A stretch of 29,145 bases of DNA from an uncultured Lachnospiraceae bacterium (GTDB lineage Bacteria > Bacillota > Clostridia > Lachnospirales > Lachnospiraceae). The position numbers and the translations under genes were made by a program. Where the stretch lies: positions 1 through 29,145 of the forward strand of contig CAJUJR010000037.1 in the NCBI GenBank assembly GCA_910586605.1, given 5' to 3'. The notes beneath the pieces were generated by a model. It saw only the letters and a list, made by a program, of their open reading frames with translations, made no database searches and was not told the DNA's origin. How positions within the stretch are numbered: the first letter of the stretch is position 1; each line of letters starts with the position of its first letter. Of this stretch, positions 1 through 7,682 are shown one piece after another.

Positions 1-2
1 AG

Positions 3-62
3 ATGATGAAAGTGCTGGAAGCCGAAAGCGCAGCCGGACACAAGCCGCCTTTTACCGCCTAA
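3..62 (+). other. Possible 3' end of an unidentified ORF
   Basis: A plus-strand frame open from the left edge ends at a TAA at 60-62; its last residues read KVLEAESAAGHKPPFTA. I do not recognise the family. It sits next to mobile-element genes, so it could be the tail of an element gene, but 19 residues cannot settle this. Confidence 0.2.
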
Positions 63-74
63 GTTGTGGCATGG

Positions 75-105
75 AAAAGCGGTCATGCCGTGGAGCGTGA
101 CCGCT
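75..105 (-). terminator. Terminator-like hairpin after the DUF6064 gene
   Basis: Perfect 8-bp inverted arms (AGCGGTCA at 78-85, TGACCGCT at 98-105) close a 12-base loop. Read on the minus strand, the second arm is followed by a short T run (TTTT). It lies 26 bases beyond the stop codon of the minus-strand DUF6064 gene, where an intrinsic terminator is expected. The T run is short, so the terminator may be weak. Confidence 0.5.
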
Positions 106-130
106 GGAATAGTAATAAATGACACCATGT

Positions 131-733
131 TTATTTCTTGCTTGATTGCCGTATTTCATTTGCCAGCAGCACGATACCATACAAACCGCAAATCAGTAGA
201 ATTATATCTTCATAGGCATTGAAGATGACTGATTTTATTCCGGTCAATCCCCATATGGTCAGTAAAGCGAGGAGCAGCTTGTTTTTTCTTTTATAGCCAG
301 CATAAACCGTCATGCTTATGCTGATTACGGGGCAAGGCATGATGTATGTTACCATTTGCGGGAAAGAATTACCTAAAAGAATGGAAACAAAAGGGTACGC
401 TAAATAAAGCACCAGTAGAAACATCTGAAATGCGGTAGGTGTTTTGAGTATATCGTCCTTGTTATGCAGACTTTCGTATAGGAACAGAACACCGCAAGTG
501 ATATACAACGGAAATGCAAAAAATTTCTGAATAGGCTCTGTTCCATACCAAGCGAAAAATCCAATGCCTATAAAGAGGTTAATAATCCCAAGCGAGAATT
601 TTGCCGCCCACTTTATTTTTTTTGTATAGGACAAAGCAACCGCTATGAGTAAAAAAACGAGTAATGCAATTTGGATTATCCATGTTTGTCTGTTGTAATT
701 GCCGATAACATCCCAAAAAACTTGTGCGTCCAT
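131..733 (-). CDS. DUF6064 family integral membrane protein
   Basis: A 200-residue, very hydrophobic protein with about six predicted membrane segments and a short basic C-terminus (RQSSKK). The opening MDAQVFWDVIGNYNRQTW and the middle segment IGFFAWYGTEPIQKFFAFPL match what I recall of the DUF6064 family, whose function is unknown. The frame is open to an ATG at 787, but a TATACT -10 box lies at 778-783 on this strand, so transcription would begin downstream of that ATG. The ATG at 733 has a GGGGG ribosome site about 5 bases upstream and matches the family start. It is divergent from the recombinase fragment and is probably cargo of the same mobile element. The family call is from memory of its motifs. 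Confidence 0.75.
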   Translation of the reverse strand: MDAQVFWDVIGNYNRQTWIIQIALLVFLLIAVALSYTKKIKWAAKFSLGIINLFIGIGFFAWYGTEPIQKFFAFPLYITCGVLFLYESLHNKDDILKTPTAFQMFLLVLYLAYPFVSILLGNSFPQMVTYIMPCPVISISMTVYAGYKRKNKLLLALLTIWGLTGIKSVIFNAYEDIILLICGLYGIVLLANEIRQSSKK

Positions 734-750
734 GTGTTGCCCCCGTAGAT

Positions 751-806
751 TTAGTTTGTCACTTTGTAACGAACTAAAGTATAGCATAAAAATTTGATAT
801 TTTCTA
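751..806 (-). promoter_or_regulatory. Promoter with palindromic operator candidate, DUF6064 gene
   Basis: On the minus strand a TATACT -10 (778-783) is preceded, 17 bases upstream, by a weak -35 (TAGAAA). Just downstream, at 751-777, lies an imperfect palindrome with 9-base arms (TTAGTTTGT and ACGAACTAA, one mismatch) and a 9-base spacer. It falls over the start of the transcript and before the ATG at 733, a usual place for a repressor site. No regulator gene is visible nearby. Confidence 0.45.
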
Positions 807-876
807 TAATAAGCTACTTGCTATAAACCGTAACAAAAAACCGTGATATTTTTCGACATAAAGAAGCAAAAAGGAC

Positions 877-948
877 TGTACAGACAGCCCCGCCCTATGG
901 TATACTAAGCCTACGGAATAGTGGGGCTGGCTGTCGGAAACGGAGGAC
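877..948 (+). promoter_or_regulatory. Promoter and ribosome site of the recombinase fragment
   Basis: A TATACT -10 box at 901-906 has a weak -35 (TGTACA, 877-882) at 18-bp spacing. CGGAGGAC at 941-948 is a strong ribosome site placed correctly before the ATG at 952. A 7-bp inverted repeat (GACAGCC 883-889, GGCTGTC 929-935) brackets the -10 box. It could be an operator or part of an att site; the sequence does not decide. Confidence 0.5.
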
Positions 949-951
949 ATT

Positions 952-1149
952 ATGTTAAGACAGACCACCCAACAACTCATTACCGCCCTTTATCCGAGAT
1001 TGTCGCACGAGGACGAGCTTTCCGGGGAATCCAATTCCATAAGCAACCAGAAGCGGATTCTGGAAGCCTACGCCAAACAGAACGGCTTTTCCAACCTCAA
1101 ATGGTACACGGACGACGGATTCTCCGGGGCAAATTTCCAAAGACCCGGC
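952..1149 (+). pseudogene. Large serine recombinase, 5' fragment only
   Basis: Codons from ATG 952 give LYPRLSHEDELSGESNSISN and WYTDDGFSGANFQRPG, the N-terminal part of the resolvase/invertase catalytic domain. The RLS motif carries the nucleophilic serine. This closely resembles the large serine recombinases of Tn1549-type integrative elements, which are normally about 500 residues or more. Here similarity stops after GANFQRPG (about codon 65) and the frame closes within nine further codons at 1179. The distal catalytic domain, recombinase domain and zinc-ribbon region are all missing, so the product cannot be active. At the break the sequence becomes the reversed 5' part of an acyltransferase gene. 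Promoter and ribosome site are intact, so a short peptide could still be made. Confidence 0.8.
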
Positions 1150-1239
1150 AATCATCATCATAATACCAATACCTTTTAGTGCATCAATATATGTCTGCCC
1201 ATAATTTGCACCAACCCCTTTGCCGTTTTTATACCTCAT
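1144..1239 (-). pseudogene. Acyltransferase family 3, truncated at codon 32
   Basis: From ATG 1239 the minus strand encodes YGQTYIDALKGIGIMMMIAG, the typical first membrane segment of acyltransferase_3 (OafA/WecH-like) proteins, which usually continue with a catalytic His. That His and the remaining roughly 300 residues are gone: the frame runs into antisense recombinase sequence at about 1144-1149. The start lies 12 bases after the LicD stop, so it was the next gene of the same operon and probably an O-acetylase of the polymer. An intact acyltransferase of the same fold lies at 4734-5792. Confidence 0.65.
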
Positions 1240-1251
1240 ATCCCTTAGAGC

Positions 1252-2106
1252 CTATACTGTTTTAGGAGGCTTAAAATATGATTCATAATCATAATCTAAT
1301 TCAATCCCAAGGACTGAATGCCCTTTTAAGCGCTCCTCTTCTGGTGGTAATTGCATATAATCACCATACGCATGTTTTAAAATCAAATCGTATTCTATTG
1401 GAGCTTTAAAATAAGTATCTTCAAATAATAAATCTATATATCTATTAAACCATACTTTTGGAAAAACAAATTTTCCCTTAAACATCCCATCACGCTCAAC
1501 ATAATAATCCTTTGTTTCATCACTAGGCTTTACATTGATTTCTTTATCAATTAATCTGCCCAGTATTTCTTTTTTGATAGGAAACTTTGCTAATAAAACA
1601 TTAGCTATTTTACTAAATTTATTATTTGTAATACTATTTAAGTCATATCCGCCCCTTAGCATTTTCATTTTGCCTAATATATGTAATTTATTCATATAGT
1701 ATTTTGAACTAGCCATTTTCTGTGTTATTTCATCAAATGGAAATATATCAACAAATATTCCGTCGTTTTTTATACGCCCATCCGTAACTTTTTCATGTAT
1801 GTGTGTACTATTTAAACGGACTTTTGAAAAAACATAAGCACAGGAATTATCTGTCTCACTTGATTGCAAAAAAAATCTGTCATCTAGCTTACTTGCTGCA
1901 ATCCGCAAAAACCTATCATAATTATCTGCCGTCATACCAATATCCATATCATCATCCCATGGGATAAAGCCTTTATGCCTGACAGCCCCAAGTAAAGTCC
2001 CTCCATCAATAAAATAATCAATTTTATTTTCTTCACATACCCTCTTAATTTCTTTTGCAATTTCCAGTTCCAGCATCTGTAATTTACGCAATTCTAATTG
2101 CTGCAT
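1252..2106 (-). CDS. licD: LicD family phosphotransferase
   Basis: A 284-residue protein of the LicD family, enzymes that transfer a phosphorylated alcohol such as phosphocholine from its CDP carrier to a glycan. The family signature is clear near the N-terminus: IDYFIDGGTLLGAVRHKG (residues 29-46) followed by FIPWDDDMDIGM (47-58), the acidic cluster binding metal and nucleotide. A second acidic stretch, GIFVDIFPFDE, follows at about residue 115. It starts two bases after the end of the LicC-like gene, so the two are almost certainly co-translated. It probably acts at the inner membrane face on the lipid-linked unit. The exact headgroup (choline, ethanolamine, aminoethylphosphonate or other) cannot be read from the sequence. 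Confidence 0.85.
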   Translation of the reverse strand: MQQLELRKLQMLELEIAKEIKRVCEENKIDYFIDGGTLLGAVRHKGFIPWDDDMDIGMTADNYDRFLRIAASKLDDRFFLQSSETDNSCAYVFSKVRLNSTHIHEKVTDGRIKNDGIFVDIFPFDEITQKMASSKYYMNKLHILGKMKMLRGGYDLNSITNNKFSKIANVLLAKFPIKKEILGRLIDKEINVKPSDETKDYYVERDGMFKGKFVFPKVWFNRYIDLLFEDTYFKAPIEYDLILKHAYGDYMQLPPEEERLKGHSVLGIELDYDYESYFKPPKTV

Positions 2107-2108
2107 AT

Positions 2109-2813
2109 CTATTCTCTCTCTTTCCTAAATTCTAAAATCCTCTCGTAATCCTCTATGAAATCCACTTCTGCCCAGAAATTGCCTGCAACATCCTCTACAA
2201 AAATTGGCCGTTCCCCAACAAAGGAGTAAAGCACGTCCTCCCACCACATGTTATACTTCCCTTCTTTGATTAATTTGTTCAGGCGTTCCTTAAATCCAGG
2301 CAGAAAGTTTCTGCCCATCCTGGCAATTCCAACATATTCCCCAGAAATATCTTTCCCTTCCAGCCCTTTTCCAAATTTAATCAACTGATTATCTTCATAA
2401 TAAAATTTATAATCTGCCATTTCCCTACGGCTGCTATCTGACAACAGTATGGCCTCTTTCCCCATATCAAATAACCGGTCAAGAATGCTCTCTTCCGCAA
2501 AAACATCTGCATTCATCATAATCATGTCATCATCAATAAATTCTTTTGCAAACCATGCAGAAGCAATGCTATTCGTCACCTCGTAAAAATAGTTATAAAA
2601 AATTTCTACTGGATATCCAGAAAGAATATCCTCCAGGATTCCTGACTGATATCCCAGCACAATCCCTATACTATCTACATCCCGTTCAAGAAGCTTCTGG
2701 ATAGTATACTCAATGAGGCGTATATTTCCGATATCTACTGTACACTTTGGCTTCCCCTCAATATACCGGCTAATACGGGTCCCCCTTCCCGCCGCCATAA
2801 CTAATGCTTTCAT
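2109..2813 (-). CDS. licC: LicC-like CTP:phospho-alcohol cytidylyltransferase
   Basis: A 234-residue single-domain nucleotidyltransferase. Visible motifs are ALVMAAGRGTR (residues 3-13), the nucleotide loop; GKPKC (20-24), with the conserved lysine; MMNADVF (99-105), with the metal-binding Asp103; and a C-terminal block WWEDVLY ... GNFWAEVDFIEDYERI typical of LicC and the related phosphonate enzyme PntC. The role is to activate a phosphorylated or phosphono headgroup with CTP to give a CDP- or CMP-linked donor for LicD, encoded two bases downstream. A GGGG ribosome site precedes ATG 2813. The aminotransferase and methyltransferase upstream may make or modify the headgroup. LicC and PntC cannot be told apart here, so the symbol is approximate. 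Confidence 0.8.
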   Translation of the reverse strand: MKALVMAAGRGTRISRYIEGKPKCTVDIGNIRLIEYTIQKLLERDVDSIGIVLGYQSGILEDILSGYPVEIFYNYFYEVTNSIASAWFAKEFIDDDMIMMNADVFAEESILDRLFDMGKEAILLSDSSRREMADYKFYYEDNQLIKFGKGLEGKDISGEYVGIARMGRNFLPGFKERLNKLIKEGKYNMWWEDVLYSFVGERPIFVEDVAGNFWAEVDFIEDYERILEFRKERE

Positions 2814-2886
2814 ATGTAACCCCGCTTTCTGGCCTCTGTAACTATAGCGGCCGCCTATTATCTTTTATTCTTATACTAAAGAACCA

Positions 2887-3629
2887 TTACCGCTTCCATA
2901 CAAAATAATAATCCATTGTCTCTTTTCGGTTTGTCAGTTCTTCTTCATACAGGCGTCCTTCAGTAACCAAACTGAAATCGGAAGAAAATTCCTCCACCAA
3001 GGTCTGTCTGTATTCCTCAACAGAACGGTATATTGCACTATAATCCTGTGTCAGGCTTTCAGAATAAATCTGATTCAAGGTAAGCCTTTTAACAATCCCC
3101 ATGCTTTCTTTAATATATAACTCACAATGTTCTGCACATACATTATGTATATCTTTTAATGCCTGCCTATAATCCCCATCATTCAGGTACATAAACACCC
3201 CATTTACAAATACCATATCAAATTGCCCTTCTTCCCCTGCCATCTTTAAACACCCTGACAGCTCCTGAACACCCCCGTAATAAGTTTCTTTTCAGAGTAC
3301 CCTTTTAAATTCTCCTGTGCACGCTCTATCATTTTATGGCTTCCGTCTATCCCGACATAATACATTCCTTTTTCCAGAAGATACTCTCCCCATCTTCCAA
3401 TGCCACACCCAATATCCAGCACTCTTTGTCCAGCTTCCATATGAAGTATTTGAGATATTTTTTTCTTTTCCTGTAAATCCCTTTTTACCGCCAAGTCTGG
3501 GCAGTCATCTTGGTAAAGCACATAATTATATTTGCTTCCAAGCTTTTTATTCTCTCCCCGCCTGTCAAAAAATTCCTGAATATTTCTATAGTCTAAATCT
3601 ACCTTATCCCCTATAATCCTCTGGCTCAT
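2887..3629 (-). pseudogene. SAM-dependent methyltransferase, frameshifted at a G5 run
   Basis: The first frame (from ATG 3629) carries the class I SAM-binding motif VLDIGCGIGRWGEYL (residues 70-84) and the acidic motif VGIDGSHKM, then leaves its frame at LITGVF and stops before 3246. The other frame continues as VQELSGCLKMAGEEGQFD and MVFVNGVFMYLNDGDY to the stop at 2887. The break falls at five G residues on the coding strand (3272-3276). One added G, or two lost, restores a 247-residue protein of normal length. It starts one base after the aminotransferase stop. It may methylate an amine or sugar of the LicC/LicD headgroup. The shift could be a sequencing error, decay, or slippage; as written, the protein is not made in one piece. 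Confidence 0.75.
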
Positions 3630-3630
3630 T

Positions 3631-4713
3631 TTATATTCCCTCCTCTACAATTTCATGTAACGCATTCAACAACCTGTCATACTCCTTTTGCCCTACCTCG
3701 CCAATATGCCCCACTCTAAATACTTTATCTTTCAATGCCCCGCTATTCGGGCAAACCCATATATCATATTCCTTATCCAGCTTTTCAAAATACTGGTATG
3801 CACTGGCACCCGTTAGTGGCACAAGCGCTGTTACTGCATTGGATGGAGATGATGTAAGCATTTCAAATGGCATTTTTTTAATATTTTCCCTAAAATAAAC
3901 AGAAAGGCCATGCACCCTCCGAATTTCGTTCTCTATTCCCATTTCCAAAACCTGCTTTAAACGCAAGTTCAACTGCAACAATACACTTACTGCCGGTGTA
4001 TAAGGAGTCTGCCCGCATTCCCCATCTTTAAGGTATTCTGTAATACGGAAATATAAGCTTTTTACTTCTGCCTTTCCAGCCCGTTGCATGGCTTTTTCCC
4101 CTAATACCAGAAAACTCATGCCAGGCGGCAAAGCAAGAGCTTTTTGAGAAGAGAGGATCAGCAAACCAATCCCCCATTCCTCCATTGCTACCCTGTCCGC
4201 CAGAAAAGCGCTGATTGCATCAACTACCAGAAAAATATGGTTACTGCGGCAAAAATCCCCTATCATCCCCATATCATACAGCACGCCCGTTGATGTTTCA
4301 TGCATATTGATAAGCATCCCTGTAAACCCTCTGCCAGAATATTGTTCTAGACAGCTTTTTGTCAGTGGTTCTCCAGGATTTAACAAAATACTTTCCCAAG
4401 GAATCTTGTATATTCCACATAACTTCTCAAAACGCTCCCCAAAACTCCCACCATTCACAACAAGGACTTTATCTTTTTGGCTAAAAGAATTCATTACCGC
4501 CATTTCCATTCCTGCTGTGCCAGAGCCAGTCAAAAAAACAACCCTGCTCTCCTTTGGGGCTCCAGCTATTTTTTTCAGCATCCCTTCATTTTCTTTCATA
4601 ACCCCCGAAAATTCTGGCGTACGAAAATACGGAATCTGTTCTTTGCCAATACTGCGGATACTTTCATGCATCATGACTGGACCCACCGCAAAATTTAAAC
4701 GCTCCCCAGACAT
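3631..4713 (-). CDS. Class V (PLP-dependent) aminotransferase
   Basis: A 360-residue fold-type I aminotransferase of the alanine-glyoxylate / aminoethylphosphonate-pyruvate group. Seen directly: NFAVGPVMM at the N-terminus, GSGTAG (63-68) for PLP phosphate, NMHETSTG (136-143), VVDAISAF (163-170) with the PLP-contacting Asp165, and SSQKALALPPGMSF (188-201) with Schiff-base Lys191. It is encoded just upstream of the methyltransferase, LicC and LicD, so it may supply an amino group for a phosphorylated headgroup. PhnW-type enzymes work next to PEP mutase and phosphonopyruvate decarboxylase, but neither is present in this window. The active-site text is closer to the general alanine-glyoxylate type than to PhnW. 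The substrate is unknown. Confidence 0.8.
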   Translation of the reverse strand: MSGERLNFAVGPVMMHESIRSIGKEQIPYFRTPEFSGVMKENEGMLKKIAGAPKESRVVFLTGSGTAGMEMAVMNSFSQKDKVLVVNGGSFGERFEKLCGIYKIPWESILLNPGEPLTKSCLEQYSGRGFTGMLINMHETSTGVLYDMGMIGDFCRSNHIFLVVDAISAFLADRVAMEEWGIGLLILSSQKALALPPGMSFLVLGEKAMQRAGKAEVKSLYFRITEYLKDGECGQTPYTPAVSVLLQLNLRLKQVLEMGIENEIRRVHGLSVYFRENIKKMPFEMLTSSPSNAVTALVPLTGASAYQYFEKLDKEYDIWVCPNSGALKDKVFRVGHIGEVGQKEYDRLLNALHEIVEEGI

Positions 4714-4733
4714 GTTCCCTCCTTCCTATAGTG

Positions 4734-5792
4734 TCACACCTTAAATTGGTGCTTTCTTCTTGGTTCATATTTCTTTCCTGCTAAAAAAGGAAAATATTTA
4801 TTTACTAAAATAGAAATTGCCGCAAGTACCAAACATTGTATTATTAAAACTAAAATTATCCTGATTATGCCATCCACATTTAATTTATTAAAAACTACCT
4901 CTGCTATTCTCTGTACCTTTCCATGAAAAGCAAAATATATTAATGTATTTTTTCCAATGAACCCCATAATTTTTATGCCAGGTAGAATCCTTAATAATAA
5001 ATATACAGCAAGAGTACCTAATATAGATTCTGCCAGATATAACCATATTGGCGCTTCAAATACCCTAAAAGAAACCTGCACTTCTTTCCACTTCCAAAGA
5101 TGTATCCCAATAAGTAAAATATATCCTATACTACAGAAAACTGTTAATATTCTGCCCCTATAAAAAATATCCTTATTATTTAACAAATTATATTGTTCAT
5201 ATACTCTATGAATATATCCTGCCGCCATATAAAAACATCCAATCCCTACTAAATGGATATACCAGGGAAAACTGTGGCTTCCTCCATAATAATTATAGGC
5301 CAGGCAAATAAAAAAGGCTGCTGTTACAAAACAAATAAACAAACCTGTATTTTCTATGTATCTGGTTATAATATAGAAAAAAATACTAAATACAAATAAC
5401 GCAAATACAAACCACATTTTACTTCCCTGCCCACCATTTTGAAGCATCAGCTCTATTACCTGGTCTTTTAATGGCTCTTGTTCTGTAAATGTCAATATGC
5501 ATGAAAAAATAATTTGTATACACGCAAGTAAAAATGCTGGAATAAATAAAGTCCTGGTTTTATTTATTATAAATTCCTTAAAACTGCCCTTAATATTAAA
5601 TGTATAACCCGATACTACAAAAAATATGGATAGAAAAAACGGCTTAAAAATAATACCAGCCTGTGTAGATATTGACATATGGGATAACATAACCAGAACC
5701 ATTGCAATTCCTTTCATATTGTCTATCCATTCTAATCTTTGTTGTATATCTGGTTTTTTATATTCTTTTAAACTTGTAGGTAATAAAGTCAT
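4734..5792 (-). CDS. Acyltransferase family 3 (O-acetyltransferase-like)
   Basis: A 352-residue polytopic membrane protein with about ten hydrophobic segments. The N-terminus LEWIDNMKGIAMVLVMLSHM (residues 20-39) is the first membrane segment of acyltransferase_3 proteins and ends with the conserved histidine. FFVVSGYTF (58-66) and GKNTLIYFAFHG near the C-terminus are further family marks. Such enzymes O-acetylate or otherwise acylate cell-surface sugars at the membrane. The ATG overlaps the stop of the upstream gene (TAATG), indicating translational coupling, and the aminotransferase follows after 20 bases. The acyl donor and acceptor are not predictable. Confidence 0.8.
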   Translation of the reverse strand: MTLLPTSLKEYKKPDIQQRLEWIDNMKGIAMVLVMLSHMSISTQAGIIFKPFFLSIFFVVSGYTFNIKGSFKEFIINKTRTLFIPAFLLACIQIIFSCILTFTEQEPLKDQVIELMLQNGGQGSKMWFVFALFVFSIFFYIITRYIENTGLFICFVTAAFFICLAYNYYGGSHSFPWYIHLVGIGCFYMAAGYIHRVYEQYNLLNNKDIFYRGRILTVFCSIGYILLIGIHLWKWKEVQVSFRVFEAPIWLYLAESILGTLAVYLLLRILPGIKIMGFIGKNTLIYFAFHGKVQRIAEVVFNKLNVDGIIRIILVLIIQCLVLAAISILVNKYFPFLAGKKYEPRRKHQFKV

Positions 5793-6781
5793 TATCTCCT
5801 TCCTTTCAATGCAACTATTTCATTTTGTATTTTAGACTTAACTTTAGTAATATTCTTTAAACAAAAGTACACAGTTTCAAAAAATTCTTTTACAGCGCCT
5901 GGATTATGATTATACTTTTCCATTTCATCCAAAGAAGGAATACCTGGTTTTTTATCAAAAAAACCTTCTGGCGTAATATAAAATTCCTGTATATCTTGCC
6001 AATTCCGTTTTTTATCTGCTGGTAACTTACGTCGGAAATGAATGTATATATACTCTTCCACCTTAGTACCCCCCCCCGCCAAATTATAAGCTCTGAACAC
6101 TTTTCCATTTGCATAATAAAAAACCTGGTGTTTATAATTACGGTCACATGTTTTCAAACGGAACCTTTTATGGAACGTTTTAATTTCTGCAAAAATACGT
6201 TTTTTAAACATTGGCAAATTATTATATTCATAAATTGAATATATTCCATCTGTTTCATCAAAAGCAAAATTATCACTTTTACTCAAAACTGTTTTATAAT
6301 CCCCGCATTTACTGCCATTAAGTCTGTAATAACCATTAACCTTATCTGTATTTCTATAGAGCGATAAATGCCCTAATGGCAAAAATTTATCATATCTTTC
6401 TATATGGTATTTTTCTGCCATACCTTTAATATTTCCCCATACAAGGTCGAAATCACAATGCCCCCAGTAATCATACGATTTTATATAATCATCCAGGAGA
6501 ATCCCATAAAGAGGCCTATAATCACACAATTTGTATGGCTTGTCCAATGATATCTCCATCTTTAATTTTTTCTTAAACATAATCTGTAACTTATCAAATG
6601 AAATATCGATTTTCTTAACATTATCTGGTAAATTTCCCATATCAATATCTGTAACAATAATAAAGTCAACAGAAGGATTATCCGCGCAAGATTTTAACCA
6701 ATATGGCATCCAGTCTGGAAACTTACCATAATAGAACCCTATAATTACGATTTTTAATTTTCTTATGCTATCTTTATACAT
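5792..6781 (-). CDS. DUF6625-like putative glycosyltransferase with a G9 tract
   Basis: A 329-residue protein resembling the DUF6625 family found in polysaccharide loci. It opens with a Rossmann-like strand (LKIVIIGFYYGKFPDWMPYW). The block KPYKLCDYRPLYG (81-93), followed by YWGHCDFDLVWG (105-116) with a DxD (Asp110, Asp112), suggests a metal-dependent nucleotide-sugar transferase. Function is inferred from this DxD and the context. Nine G residues on the coding strand (6069-6077) encode the AGGGT stretch near residue 236. At nine the frame is open to the end; losing or gaining one G would cut off the C-terminal third. Its stop overlaps the next ATG by one base. Confidence 0.7.
   Translation of the reverse strand: MYKDSIRKLKIVIIGFYYGKFPDWMPYWLKSCADNPSVDFIIVTDIDMGNLPDNVKKIDISFDKLQIMFKKKLKMEISLDKPYKLCDYRPLYGILLDDYIKSYDYWGHCDFDLVWGNIKGMAEKYHIERYDKFLPLGHLSLYRNTDKVNGYYRLNGSKCGDYKTVLSKSDNFAFDETDGIYSIYEYNNLPMFKKRIFAEIKTFHKRFRLKTCDRNYKHQVFYYANGKVFRAYNLAGGGTKVEEYIYIHFRRKLPADKKRNWQDIQEFYITPEGFFDKKPGIPSLDEMEKYNHNPGAVKEFFETVYFCLKNITKVKSKIQNEIVALKGRR
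6069..6077 (-). repeat. Poly-G tract (G9, coding strand), in frame
   Basis: Nine consecutive C residues on the given strand read as G9 in the DUF6625-like gene (GCG GGG GGG GGT). This length is in frame. Homopolymers of this size are classic slippage sites and are not expected by chance in AT-rich DNA. Confidence 0.85.
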
Positions 6782-6807
6782 TTTCTATCCCCAAATCTAT
6801 ATATTGT

Positions 6808-7667
6808 TTACAGTTCCAACCATTCTCCCCACTCTCTCAGTACTTCCTGTGGCTCAATTTTCATATATCCTCCAGTTGGCACAAATGTCAATTCAGATAA
6901 ATATATTTTTCCATATGAATCATACAAGTCTACCCTAACAAACGGAAAACCTGCACTAAGCTTTCTTGCAATATGAACCATATCATTAAATTTCTCTGGT
7001 TTTTTTAGATTATATGGACAATGTTCATGTTTTGGCAATGAATATGGTAGTTTTAAAAAATCCATATCATAATAATCTATATATTTATCTTCTTCCATTG
7101 ACAAATATAATACTTTCGGTTCTCCATTAAAGCAGAAAAACTTAAAAGTTTTTAAATTAACGCCATCCCCCAGATACTCTTCTGCTATAATTTTCTTCTT
7201 TATAAATTTATATTGGACTTCCCCCTCTTTCCAATAATCCTCCTTCTGCCATTGGCGCAGCTTTTTTATTGCATCATCCACATCTAATTTTGATTTATCT
7301 TTAACAATAAGATTTGCTCCACATGTATGATTACATTTAATTACTACCTGACAAGGCAAGTTGTCCCAGTTTATCTCTTCTGGTTTATCATAAACGCCAT
7401 ATAGCATTGGGCACAATTCCTCTTTCCCTTTTTCCTTTAACCATTCTCTAACTAAATATTTATCAATACATTTTGTAATCTCCGGATTATTGTAATAAAC
7501 ATTCACCTTAAGCCAGTTAATTTTTGCATTAATGTCTTGTGGTTCTTTCCAGTTAAGCCATTCCCCACAAGAATATCTATAATTTATTGCAGTTTCCAAC
7601 TTTGGCGAAATCCTTGTTAAACACTGCTTCACCCCCCCCTTATTTTCTGGGCTATTTTTTTTGCCAT
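6808..7667 (-). CDS. TupA-like ATP-grasp protein, out of frame at a G8 tract
   Basis: The body of the gene (from GTG 7632, 274 residues) resembles the TupA-like ATP-grasp family of capsule loci: INAKINWLKVN near the start, CQVVIKCNHTCGANLIVKD for ATP binding, IAEEYL, and FPFVRVDLYD ... YLSELTFVPTGG near the C-terminus for metal and acceptor binding. Family members are thought to add amino acids such as glutamate to polysaccharides. The only well-placed start is ATG 7667, with AAGGAG 9 bases upstream, giving MAKKIAQKIRGG and then TGA. Eight G residues (7632-7639) separate this frame from the body. Nine (or six) would give one 286-residue protein. As written the gene reads as phase OFF, unless the weak GTG inside the tract serves as start. 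Confidence 0.75.
7632..7639 (-). repeat. Poly-G tract (G8, coding strand), out of frame
   Basis: Eight C residues on the given strand lie at codons 10-12 of the ATP-grasp gene counted from ATG 7667. With eight, translation stops at a TGA directly after the tract; with nine or six, it continues into the conserved domain. Its position near the 5' end is typical of contingency loci. Confidence 0.85.
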
Positions 7668-7682
7668 AACAGTCACACTCCT

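Noticed and set aside
955..1239. A 94-residue minus-strand ORF as one gene
   Set aside because: Only its first 32 codons have protein character (acyltransferase start); the rest is antisense of the recombinase.
7653..7662. An A8 run (coding strand) near the ATP-grasp start as another phase-variable tract
   Set aside because: A runs of this length are common in this AT-rich DNA; it encodes Lys codons in frame and needs no special explanation.
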